IMG/VR virus record: IMGVR_UViG_3300035698_024710
Span: 1-24,526 of that record
Direction: 5' to 3' (one strand)
Length of the DNA: 24,526 nt
DNA from: a virus
The notes under the pieces were generated by a model that was not told where the DNA came from, did not search any database, and saw only the letters and a program-made list of their open reading frames with translations. This document shows, in pieces, positions 7,271-13,761 of the stretch. The first letter of the stretch is position 1; each line of letters starts with the position of its first letter. Both the position numbers and the translations under genes were made by a program.

Positions 7271-8341
7271 CTATGCGATATTATCAATAAAGCTGTTGAA
7301 TGTTGGCGCTCTAAAGATAAGTGCTTCGTAAATCTTTAACATAAACTTCTCGGAATCGTTTACTTTTCCAAGACGTTGGAATGTCATGTCCTGTAAGACT
7401 CTCATTTCGATAAAGTCCATATCTAGGAAATAGATTTGTTTAGCACCAGTAGTGTTGCTCAAGTACATACTAGGAATAACCGTGATAGGTCCAACCATAG
7501 ATTGTATTTGAATTGCTGACGGAACACCGAAAGGTAAGTTCTGTGCAGCTATGTCTCCTGGACGGAAATTGAACGTGTCCACCATTATTTTTCTGATGTC
7601 TGTAACAACCGCAGAACTTGCAACAGCAAGGTTAGGTCTTCCACCATTATCAAATGCTGACTGGACTGTTTCTTCAATATCGTCCCATGATAGAGCAGCA
7701 GCAGCCAAATCATTTTGGTTAGTTGTGCTTTGTAAAGCTACAATACCATCGAAGTTTGTTGCATCAGTAGCAATAGCTCCGTTAATGATTTGTGATTCTT
7801 CTAACTCTTTCATAGCTCTAGCTTTAACCTGGATTTCAAGTTGAAGTCCGTTAGGTGCAGCTGCGCTAGCGAAAGGATTACCTGCTTGCATTCCTGAACC
7901 AGTTGCTGTGAATCCTTCAAGTGTGTATGAGGGAACTGCAGCTTCCATTGGGCCAAGGATACGTCCTACACTGTACAAAAACTTAATTGACACACTTTCT
8001 CTGTCATAAGTATCGTCAGTTTCTGGCAATGCAGCATCAGGGTTAGCTGTGTAACCACCACCTTTTGCGGTAATAACGTTAAAGTCAGCTGTAAGTCCTT
8101 GATTTGTTACTCTAGGGATAAGTTCCACTAAAGGCGTGTACTTTTTGGATCTGTCCGTAATGATTTGCGAAACGTACACAGGTACGATTGCGCTTGTTCC
8201 AGCAGTTCCAGCTCCTCCAGTTGATGTGTCTATAGCTTTACCATGAAATACAGGTCTAGCTTCCGGTCTAATATCAGTTCCATGCCAAGGATCATAATAT
8301 CGAGTTTGACTTTTTAATTGCCCGAACGATTGTTGGTACAA
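7271..8341 (-). CDS. Major capsid protein, HK97 fold (main frame)
   Basis: 356 aa from a TTG at 8341. Supporting features: size, position right after the protease/scaffold, an N-terminal arm (about 1-60), conserved-type segments such as SVSIKFLYSVGRILGPMEA, a helix with KARAMKELEESQIING (spine-helix region), a Gly/Ala-rich P-domain-like stretch with FDGIVALQSTTNQ, and a C-terminal IYFLDMDFIEMRVLQDMTFQRLGKV followed by the FMLKIYEALIF strand typical of SU10/HK97-type capsid proteins. The TTG has no ribosome binding site. The natural N-terminus appears to be encoded in another frame (see 8314-8403), so this frame probably lacks its first 20-21 residues through a one-base shift near 8342-8346. 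It would form the icosahedral shell after protease cleavage. Confidence 0.85.
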   Translation of the reverse strand: MYQQSFGQLKSQTRYYDPWHGTDIRPEARPVFHGKAIDTSTGGAGTAGTSAIVPVYVSQIITDRSKKYTPLVELIPRVTNQGLTADFNVITAKGGGYTANPDAALPETDDTYDRESVSIKFLYSVGRILGPMEAAVPSYTLEGFTATGSGMQAGNPFASAAAPNGLQLEIQVKARAMKELEESQIINGAIATDATNFDGIVALQSTTNQNDLAAAALSWDDIEETVQSAFDNGGRPNLAVASSAVVTDIRKIMVDTFNFRPGDIAAQNLPFGVPSAIQIQSMVGPITVIPSMYLSNTTGAKQIYFLDMDFIEMRVLQDMTFQRLGKVNDSEKFMLKIYEALIFRAPTFNSFIDNIA

Positions 8342-8403
8342 CTTTGTGAGTCAACATACTCGTATGCTCCGTTAACAGCAGTTAATGTTTCTTTGTTTTC
8401 CAT
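8314..8403 (-). CDS. N-terminal piece of the major capsid protein, out of frame
   Basis: ATG 8403 has a good ribosome binding site (GAGGTGAAGTCACA). It starts a 29-codon frame reading MENKETLTAVNGAYEYVDSQ and then nonsense to TAA at 8316. The start LTAVNGAYEYVD resembles the N-termini of HK97-type capsid proteins. Adding one base in the AAA run at 8343-8345 would join DSQ to KLYQQSFGQ of the main capsid frame. No canonical X XXY YYZ slippery heptamer is present (the local sequence is TCA CAA AGT). A sequencing or assembly error in the A run, or a real mutation, is more likely than programmed shifting. Confidence 0.65.
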   Translation of the reverse strand: MENKETLTAVNGAYEYVDSQSCTNNRSGN

Positions 8404-8420
8404 TGTGACTTCACCTCGAT

Positions 8421-8723
8421 CTAGCAAGATAGTAACACGTCTCGAACGGGTGCGCTCTTAACTTGTGTTTCTTGCTGTTCTTTTTCTGCACCAAGTCCTT
8501 TCATTTGGGGTTTCGCAAGTGCTTTTTCTATAACTTCAATTCGCTTCTCGAAAGCATCCTCCTTGGACTTAACTTCTTTTTCTAATTCCTCAATCTTTTT
8601 GCTTTTAACTTCTAGTTCGGCTTTAAGGGATTCCGATAATTCTTCAGCTTCAGATTTTGCTTCCTTTGCAGGTTCTTCTGTAGGGGCAGGCTCTTCAGCA
8701 GGTTTAACTTCTTCTTCTGCCAT
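8421..8723 (-). CDS. Nested scaffold protein (internal in-frame start)
   Basis: Within the protease gene, ATG 8723 (Met248) is preceded by AGAGGTGAAACAC, a strong ribosome binding site with 6-nt spacing, as good as those before separate genes here. The product would be 100 aa: an acidic EEP-repeat N-terminus, then a Lys/Glu coiled coil (about residues 30-70) and a C-terminal QVKSAPVRDVLLSC segment. This matches the known protease/scaffold nesting of lambda C/Nu3, where the scaffold is made in excess from an internal start. Confidence 0.65.
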   Translation of the reverse strand: MAEEEVKPAEEPAPTEEPAKEAKSEAEELSESLKAELEVKSKKIEELEKEVKSKEDAFEKRIEVIEKALAKPQMKGLGAEKEQQETQVKSAPVRDVLLSC

Positions 8724-9464
8724 GTGTTTCACCTCTGACGTTTCATCTTTTTTTGTGAGATCAAAAATTAATTCTCTTAAATCATTAATTCTCTGTTCGA
8801 TCTCTGGATGATTATGATTTCCTAAAGGTTCCCCTTCAGTGTGTGCGTGGGCCCCATCTTTTTCGTAAGCTTTCTTTTCTTCTAAGTAATCGATAGATTT
8901 TGCGATTGCGCCTCTCATTCCAAAGCTTGTGGCTTTAGCTGTAGTGTTAACAGGATTGCCTGTTAAGGCTACATTAATAAGATCTAGTTCATCAAGGAGT
9001 CTGATTTGTTCATCTCCTTTCTTTACGAATTCTGTTTTGCGTGGGACGAATGCAATGCTGAAAGCATCTAAGAACTTGTTATTAATACTTTTCCAAACGT
9101 CTTTGAATGATTTAACTACGTTGCCTTTCTCGTCTGTTTGATGCCATCCAGTGTTTAACACTGCTGTGACTTTAACGCCTTTAGCGTCGAGGGTTGGTTC
9201 GGTTAGTCTTCCGAGTGGTTCTTTTGTTTTGTTCACTTCACGATCAAAGTTTGTGTTTCCTCGTAGGCTTTCGTGATCAAAATCAAGCTTGACGTTACGA
9301 TTCTTCAGTTGTGAAAACATACTTTTCATAGCGTTTTGTGTGACAATATCGTTAACTAAATCCTTATCTCCTGTAGAAATGTGTCCACTAATAGTAAAGT
9401 TCTCTCCTTCCGCCTTACACTCAAAACTATCTGAATGAAAGCAAAAAATTGGGGGGGCTTTCAT
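8421..9464 (-). CDS. Prohead protease with C-terminal scaffold region
   Basis: 347 aa. Residues 20-185 match the herpesvirus assemblin/HK97-type prohead protease: ISGHISTGDKDLVNDIV, LDFDHESL with candidate catalytic His64, GRLTEP (85-90), FLDAFSIAF with candidate Ser136, and LDLINVALTGNPVN (160-173). Residues 200-225 form a His-rich GAHAHTEGEPLGNHNHPE linker, followed by charged coiled coil to the end. The protease matures the capsid by cleaving scaffold and capsid protein arms; the C-terminal region serves as scaffold. Start ATG 9464 follows CGGAGTTGATATTTA. A run of seven G at 9452-9458 (plus strand) near the start is an indel risk. It heads a probable transcription unit with the promoter at 9488-9510. 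Confidence 0.9.
   Translation of the reverse strand: MKAPPIFCFHSDSFECKAEGENFTISGHISTGDKDLVNDIVTQNAMKSMFSQLKNRNVKLDFDHESLRGNTNFDREVNKTKEPLGRLTEPTLDAKGVKVTAVLNTGWHQTDEKGNVVKSFKDVWKSINNKFLDAFSIAFVPRKTEFVKKGDEQIRLLDELDLINVALTGNPVNTTAKATSFGMRGAIAKSIDYLEEKKAYEKDGAHAHTEGEPLGNHNHPEIEQRINDLRELIFDLTKKDETSEVKHMAEEEVKPAEEPAPTEEPAKEAKSEAEELSESLKAELEVKSKKIEELEKEVKSKEDAFEKRIEVIEKALAKPQMKGLGAEKEQQETQVKSAPVRDVLLSC
8730..8735 (-). promoter_or_regulatory. Internal ribosome binding site GAGGTG for the nested scaffold
   Basis: GAGGTG (8735-8730) lies 6 nt before ATG 8723 inside the protease frame, where codon need alone (SEVKHM) does not require it. It decides the nested start. Confidence 0.65.
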
Positions 9465-9487
9465 TAAATATCAACTCCGTTTGTTTT

Positions 9488-9510
9488 TTATATAAACCTT
9501 ATTACGCTCA
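9488..9510 (-). promoter_or_regulatory. Probable promoter of the protease/capsid unit
   Basis: In transcript sense TGAGCGTAATAAGGTTTA (9510-9493) runs into TATAAAA. A TATA-box with a purine-rich BRE-like flank about 28 nt before ATG 9464 fits an archaeal promoter. The same 18 bases recur at 13761-13744 before the portal gene. Confidence 0.65.
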
Positions 9511-9516
9511 AAAATA

Positions 9517-10233
9517 TTATTCATACTTCCAATCTTCTAATTTTCTAATAAGACCAGGTGGATCTACTGGAGCATGCCATTTGCTTCCAAGATCAAATAA
9601 CTCCCAGTTATCCACTCCGCTTTGTTGATCCCAAGGGTTATGCTCATGGAATGGTACAAAATTAATCCATTGATTATCCTCACCGTACAAGTCTTTGCTA
9701 ATACTAAAATTACGAAGTGTAGGTTCTATGTCAGGAATGGTTTGTAAATCATTACCTTCTCCATCCTGAAAATAATTCATGATCGCTTCTTGAGTGACTC
9801 CTTTAACACTGTACACATTAACTTCATTCCCTAACAAATTATTCCCGTTATCAACAAGAGTGCCTATATCAGTTCCTCGCTCACAACGAACACCAATAGG
9901 GTTACCTTTAACTACATTTTCTCTAAGAACAGGTGGAATAACCCCTTCAGAATCATATACTAAAATCCCTACGTCATCACATTTAACAACAGCGTTTCCT
10001 TCAAGAACAGCGTTATCAGCAGGTGGAGTGACTATCACCCCATAATGCATTCCTCTAACTAAACTGTTCACTAATCGATTAGAACTTCCATTAAGTAAAA
10101 CACCACCCACTCCATACTTATCAACTTGCACAACAACCCCATCTAAACTACTATTTCCATCAAGTCTTAAACTTCCAGCAATAACAGTGTAAGGTCCAGT
10201 TACGTTAGCATAATCAGATCGTACTTCCATCAT
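9517..10233 (-). CDS. Parallel beta-helix protein (probable tail spike or surface protein)
   Basis: 238 aa. Residues 15-150 show the repeating pattern of right-handed beta-helices (PbH1/pectate-lyase-like): SSLDGVVVQV, NRLVNSLVRGMHYGVIV, NAVLEGNAVVKCDDVGILV, RENVVKGNPIGVRC, with Asn/Gly at turns roughly every 20-23 residues. The C-terminal 80 residues are aromatic and acidic (WINFVPF, NPWDQQ, WELFDLGSKWH) and do not continue the helix. There is no signal peptide of its own. Start ATGATG at 10233 overlaps the stop of the small zinc-finger gene. Such helices in virions usually bind or cut surface glycans; no catalytic residues are evident. Confidence 0.75.
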   Translation of the reverse strand: MMEVRSDYANVTGPYTVIAGSLRLDGNSSLDGVVVQVDKYGVGGVLLNGSSNRLVNSLVRGMHYGVIVTPPADNAVLEGNAVVKCDDVGILVYDSEGVIPPVLRENVVKGNPIGVRCERGTDIGTLVDNGNNLLGNEVNVYSVKGVTQEAIMNYFQDGEGNDLQTIPDIEPTLRNFSISKDLYGEDNQWINFVPFHEHNPWDQQSGVDNWELFDLGSKWHAPVDPPGLIRKLEDWKYE

Positions 10234-10361
10234 CTGTCTTCTCGTCTAATACTTACTGCATTGCAACGATCCCTAGCCTTATGCCGTCTCATATTGTTAA
10301 CATAAATTCCGCACACTTCACACTTAACCTTTTTGTCCTTACTCTGTTCATAATCCTTCAT
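10230..10361 (-). CDS. Small zinc-finger protein, 43 aa
   Basis: ATG 10361 follows TTTTGAGGTGATATGA, a strong ribosome binding site. The sequence is basic and holds one zinc site: CEVC (C14, C17), then H27 and C33 (C-x2-C-x9-H-x5-C), with a KARDRC end. Small fingers of this kind bind nucleic acid or stabilise small proteins. The stop overlaps the ATG of the beta-helix gene (ATGATG). The same frame upstream of the in-frame TGA at 10364-10362 encodes another CDVC segment, suggesting the gene is a remnant of a longer two-finger protein. Confidence 0.65.
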   Translation of the reverse strand: MKDYEQSKDKKVKCEVCGIYVNNMRRHKARDRCNAVSIRREDR

Positions 10362-10366
10362 TCATA

Positions 10367-10579
10367 TCACCTCAAAATTGTATGGTCTACGGCACACGTC
10401 ACAAACCAAACTCTTATTCTTTCTGTACTATAATGTCCTGGTTTCATAACAACACTAATCCCTTGGTTTTTATCAAAAAACTCTCGCAGATTGACTGATT
10501 CATCAATAACAACATCCTGAGCAGTCACTGCTCTTGCAATCAAAAAAGGCAATCCTAATCCTAACATTTTCTTAATCAT
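10367..10579 (-). CDS. Short secreted protein or truncated beta-helix N-terminus
   Basis: 70 aa from ATG 10579, which follows GGAGGGAGTTAAAAAA; a longer frame to 10684 lies inside the upstream gene and is not used. Residues 1-20 (MIKKMLGLGLPFLIARAVTA) form a signal peptide. Residues 22-52 (VVIDESVNLREFF..., ISVVMKPGHYS) look like the first strand and coil of a beta-helix protein. The last 17 residues differ in character and overlap, out of frame, a CDVC-containing sequence. It may be the detached, frameshifted N-terminus of the downstream beta-helix protein; it could also be a genuine small secreted protein. Confidence 0.55.
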   Translation of the reverse strand: MIKKMLGLGLPFLIARAVTAQDVVIDESVNLREFFDKNQGISVVMKPGHYSTERIRVWFVTCAVDHTILR

Positions 10580-10583
10580 TTTT

Positions 10584-11084
10584 TTAACTCCCTCCAAACG
10601 GTACGTAACACCTGTAAGCTTGTGTTCCACTAGTACAAAGGTAACCTGGTTCAACGCCAAGGCTATTACTTCCATAAGTATCAATAGCGTTAGTCATACA
10701 ATTTTCTCCACCAAGAGAATATGCATCAAAAATCCATTCTTCATCATCACCTTCGTCAGTAAGAGCGTACTCTGTGAACCCAATATATTCTTCTCTTTGA
10801 AAAGGAAGTCTTCCCCCATAATTACTATTACAATTACTTAAAGCATCCACATAAGTATCAGTACCTTCTTCAGCAGTTTGTAAACAACCAAAACCAATAT
10901 GAGTGAAACTACTAGGACAACCATTAACTATTAACCTACCAGTAAGCGTTGAGGTCCCATCAACTATTAGATTATCAGTTCCTGGATCAACAGTACCTCC
11001 TACGTGAGCACCGCCAATGAAAACTGCATAATCACCAACTCTTAACCTATTCGTTCCAGGATACACACCTGCTGCGAAAGCCAT
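10584..11084 (-). CDS. Predicted receptor-binding/tail-fibre protein with C-type-lectin-like C-terminus
   Basis: 166 aa. Residues 1-55 are Gly/Thr/Asp-rich strands (GGTVDPGTDNLIVDGTSTLTG) like fibre shafts. Residues 58-166 have a cysteine-bearing globular domain: GFGCLQTAEEG, ALSNCNSNYGGRLP, YIGFTEYALT, acidic EGDDEEWIFDAY, GGENCMTN, and a closing YRCYVPFGG. The order GGRLP...W...RCYVP resembles C-type-lectin/FGE-like folds at the tips of fibres. ATG shares its A with the TAA stop of the upstream gene. It likely sits at the virion surface; the fold is inferred from pattern, not proven. Confidence 0.65.
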   Translation of the reverse strand: MAFAAGVYPGTNRLRVGDYAVFIGGAHVGGTVDPGTDNLIVDGTSTLTGRLIVNGCPSSFTHIGFGCLQTAEEGTDTYVDALSNCNSNYGGRLPFQREEYIGFTEYALTDEGDDEEWIFDAYSLGGENCMTNAIDTYGSNSLGVEPGYLCTSGTQAYRCYVPFGGS

Positions 11085-11383
11085 TATCTACTCACCACTC
11101 TCATGATCTTTTCTATTAATAAACCGAATTGGTTGAACCATCTCATGTGAGAATCTTTTCCCACGTAAGATAATCTGTTGCCTGGTAGAACTCCTACTAA
11201 ATGCCGCTCTGCGAGAAGAAGATCCTGTTCTGCAATGCCTGTCTTAAACACTACTTTACGGTAAAGAATATGGTTGAAGAAATAAATCTCCCACCTGTTC
11301 TGAAATTCTAAATAGAACTCACCACTCTTAGGATTACCAATTGCAGCATAATTTTCTAACGCAAGATCAAGTATTGGAATCAA
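11084..11383 (-). CDS. Hypothetical protein after the portal gene
   Basis: 99 aa with an aromatic N-terminal half (NRWEIYFFNHILYRKVVF, beta-like) and a helical C-terminus (NQFGLLIEKIMRVVSR). It overlaps the portal-MuF gene by 17 bases and abuts the next gene (TAATG), so it is part of the portal operon. I do not recognise the family; a head-completion or portal-accessory role follows from place only. Confidence 0.7.
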   Translation of the reverse strand: MIPILDLALENYAAIGNPKSGEFYLEFQNRWEIYFFNHILYRKVVFKTGIAEQDLLLAERHLVGVLPGNRLSYVGKDSHMRWFNQFGLLIEKIMRVVSR

Positions 11384-13697
11384 AATTCTCTCCCTCCTCT
11401 GGAACGAAGACTATAAGCTTATCCCTCTCATTCACGTGGAAAGGAGGGCTTTGTCCACTAATACTCTTCCCACTAACTGTCACTTGAAAATCATCATTTA
11501 AAGGAATACTTTTTTGTCTGCTTCCGTACTTTCGATCCATAGCTTTACTAATCTCACTAGTTCGATCGTCTTCAGTCACTATCAAATACTTACGAGCACC
11601 GTCCACTCCACTACTCTTGAACGCTTCTAAATTGCCCATGTTCTCAGCACGGTTAGTTTCCGTTCTTGCAATAGCTTTAGCTCGCACTTTACCCACGTCA
11701 AACACTTTCTGCACTCTAGCCTTCAATTGTTCCGTGCCTTCACGATTCATGATACCACGTTGCAATTCCTGTCTTAAATCGTCTGATACTTCATCCATTA
11801 AACCCTTCACGTTGTCAAATGTATAATCTTGAATAAATGTTAAAGCACGCTCATTAAATTGAACGTTCATGTCTAATTGTTCTTCTGCAGCGTCCACTCC
11901 TTTAACGAAATGAGATTTAATAACTGAGTTAACAATACCTTGCAATACACCAACACTGAACAATTCTTTAACACGATCAGTCACGTCAATAGCAGCTTTT
12001 AGCTCGCTAACCTTCTTAATGGCATCTTCTTCCTCACCAATGAACGATTCAACAGCTGTCTTTGCCTTATTGAGTACTGATCCAATTGCTTTCTTAAGAT
12101 CTTCTTCAGTTTCCTCTCGTTCTCCTGGACCGAGTAACAGAGCATCTTCTTCAGTTGCCTTCTTTTCTTTGTTGTTAGCTTCTTTTTCCACGCTTTCTTC
12201 TTTTTTAGAGATATCATCATCCATGAAAGTAGGACTACGCCCGAACAAGGAGCTTTCAGGATCCTCGAAAGGACTTTCCCTGTATTCTGGGGGTGGCATA
12301 TCGCCCCATTCTAGTTCGTCTTCTCCTTCTTGATTACGGATTTCATTAATCATTTTGGCTCCGCTCTTAATTTGTAAATCGAATAATTCGTACTTGGCTC
12401 TTTCTGCGTCAACATCGAACTTCTCGAACTTCCACATGACATCATCGTACCCGAACTCACTCACTAACTCTTGGTTGATACGGTATTCTTCTAAGTGTAG
12501 TACTGGGTTAATGACTAATTCTCTCACTTCTCTAGATTGCACGATTTGGTTGCTCATTCCTTTTGCATCTTCAGTGAATCCAACAGATGATGAGGTTACT
12601 CCGTACACTGCCCAGACTAGTTTGGTGAACCATTTCTGTTGAGCTATGAAATCCAATTCTTGAGGGGTAAGGTCGAAACGAGTAAAACTTGTTGGAACGT
12701 TAACGATAGGCACTTCATGCCAGTTATTACGCCATTGACCCACATCATCCTTCACTCGCATTTGTTCTCTGAAACTATCCCTGAAAGCTTTCAAGGTGTC
12801 ATCGGTTACTCCATCTAATGCAACCACTCCTTTTGGCATAGCGTTAGTGTTGTAGAACTCAAGTTCATGATCGATGTTATAAATTAGAAGTTGAACGGTC
12901 TTAAGCAAAACCTCCATAGGAGTAAGTCCATAAGGCGTCTCGTTCTGTGGACGCATCTCAAACCAAATGATTTCTTTACGACCAAAAGGAATCGGGGACT
13001 GTGCTGTGGTGAAACTGAACTGATAATAAGCTGCATCTTCAGCTCTGAACGTACTTCCTCGGTGCGGTTCTGCGTTCACGCCTAGTGCTGCTGCGCTCGC
13101 ATTTTGTCCGAAGTTATCTTTCTGTACTGGATCTGGCTCGTTCATGAAAATGATGTCTTCTTTGTTCGTGAACGTTCCGTGAATGTCAGGATTTTTAGTG
13201 AAGCTTATGCCGTCTCGTGTCATTATCTGAGTGAGTTCACCCTTAAGATTGAATACCTTCTGAATGATACCAGCCTCAAGAGTCAACATATCTCTTAAGT
13301 ACTTACGTCTTAGAATAGAGAAATCTTCTTTATTATTATTCGGGTTATCAAACAATGCCTGCACGTGTTCCATGTGAGCTTTTAGTCCAGGGTTCTTTTC
13401 TGGATCGGCTTCTGGATCTTTAGGAACGATCTTTCCTTCAAAACCACATAATCTGTTGATTATAGCGTTAATGACTATTTCTACGAAAGGACTCTTAGCC
13501 AATCTTCTAAGATTCACTAGGTCCAAACGTCTTGGATAACCGAAAGGTGGTTTGAACATGAACTGAGGAATGAACGCTTTTTGCATTCCATCCCTTGTTT
13601 CACTAGCTAAGAATTCTAGACCAACGACATCCTTAAGAACAGGATTGAGTACAGGTTCTGATTTCTTGCCTAAAAAATCAAACAGTTTTATAGCCAT
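11367..13697 (-). CDS. Portal protein fused to a MuF-like minor head domain
   Basis: 776 aa, against about 400-500 for a plain portal. Residues 1-470 are portal (phage portal/HK97 gp3-like): KSPFVEIVINAIINRLCG, PYGLTPMEVLLKTVQLLIY, the GVTSSSVGFTEDAKGMSN turn and the VINPVLHLEEYRINQELV stem region. Residues about 480-600 are a Lys/Glu-rich linker. Residues about 620-776 form a MuF/SPP1 gp7-like domain: LRQELQRGIMNREGTEQL, the signature RAKAIARTETNRAENMGNLEAF, a DDRTSE turn, and PPFHVNERDKLIVF. The portal ring is the DNA gate and packaging-motor dock; MuF domains act inside the head. The fusion fixes one MuF domain per portal subunit. Start ATG 13697 is preceded by the promoter motif at 13744-13761. 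Confidence 0.9.
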   Translation of the reverse strand: MAIKLFDFLGKKSEPVLNPVLKDVVGLEFLASETRDGMQKAFIPQFMFKPPFGYPRRLDLVNLRRLAKSPFVEIVINAIINRLCGFEGKIVPKDPEADPEKNPGLKAHMEHVQALFDNPNNNKEDFSILRRKYLRDMLTLEAGIIQKVFNLKGELTQIMTRDGISFTKNPDIHGTFTNKEDIIFMNEPDPVQKDNFGQNASAAALGVNAEPHRGSTFRAEDAAYYQFSFTTAQSPIPFGRKEIIWFEMRPQNETPYGLTPMEVLLKTVQLLIYNIDHELEFYNTNAMPKGVVALDGVTDDTLKAFRDSFREQMRVKDDVGQWRNNWHEVPIVNVPTSFTRFDLTPQELDFIAQQKWFTKLVWAVYGVTSSSVGFTEDAKGMSNQIVQSREVRELVINPVLHLEEYRINQELVSEFGYDDVMWKFEKFDVDAERAKYELFDLQIKSGAKMINEIRNQEGEDELEWGDMPPPEYRESPFEDPESSLFGRSPTFMDDDISKKEESVEKEANNKEKKATEEDALLLGPGEREETEEDLKKAIGSVLNKAKTAVESFIGEEEDAIKKVSELKAAIDVTDRVKELFSVGVLQGIVNSVIKSHFVKGVDAAEEQLDMNVQFNERALTFIQDYTFDNVKGLMDEVSDDLRQELQRGIMNREGTEQLKARVQKVFDVGKVRAKAIARTETNRAENMGNLEAFKSSGVDGARKYLIVTEDDRTSEISKAMDRKYGSRQKSIPLNDDFQVTVSGKSISGQSPPFHVNERDKLIVFVPEEGENFDSNT

Positions 13698-13743
13698 GAT
13701 TATGAAAGAGATGCCTGAGTTGATAGATTAAATGCTTTCTTTT

Positions 13744-13761
13744 TAAACCTTATTACGCTCA
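13744..13761 (-). promoter_or_regulatory. Probable promoter of the portal unit, shared 18-base motif
   Basis: TGAGCGTAATAAGGTTTA is identical to the element before the protease gene, followed here by AAAAGAAAG. It begins at the TGA stop of the large terminase and ends 46 nt before ATG 13697. Positional repetition before two structural units argues for a late promoter with BRE/TATA character. Confidence 0.6.

Noticed and set aside
8339-8350. Programmed -1 frameshift in the capsid gene
   Set aside because: No X XXY YYZ heptamer; the local codons TCA CAA AGT do not allow tandem re-pairing. An indel in the A run is simpler.
10584-11084. Possible diversity-generating retroelement target because of the lectin-like C-terminus
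   Set aside because: No reverse transcriptase and no template repeat of the lectin-like region are present in the window.
11999-12333. ORFs on both strands within the portal linker
   Set aside because: They arise from the Lys/Glu-rich codons of the linker (poly-Lys or poly-Ser shadows).
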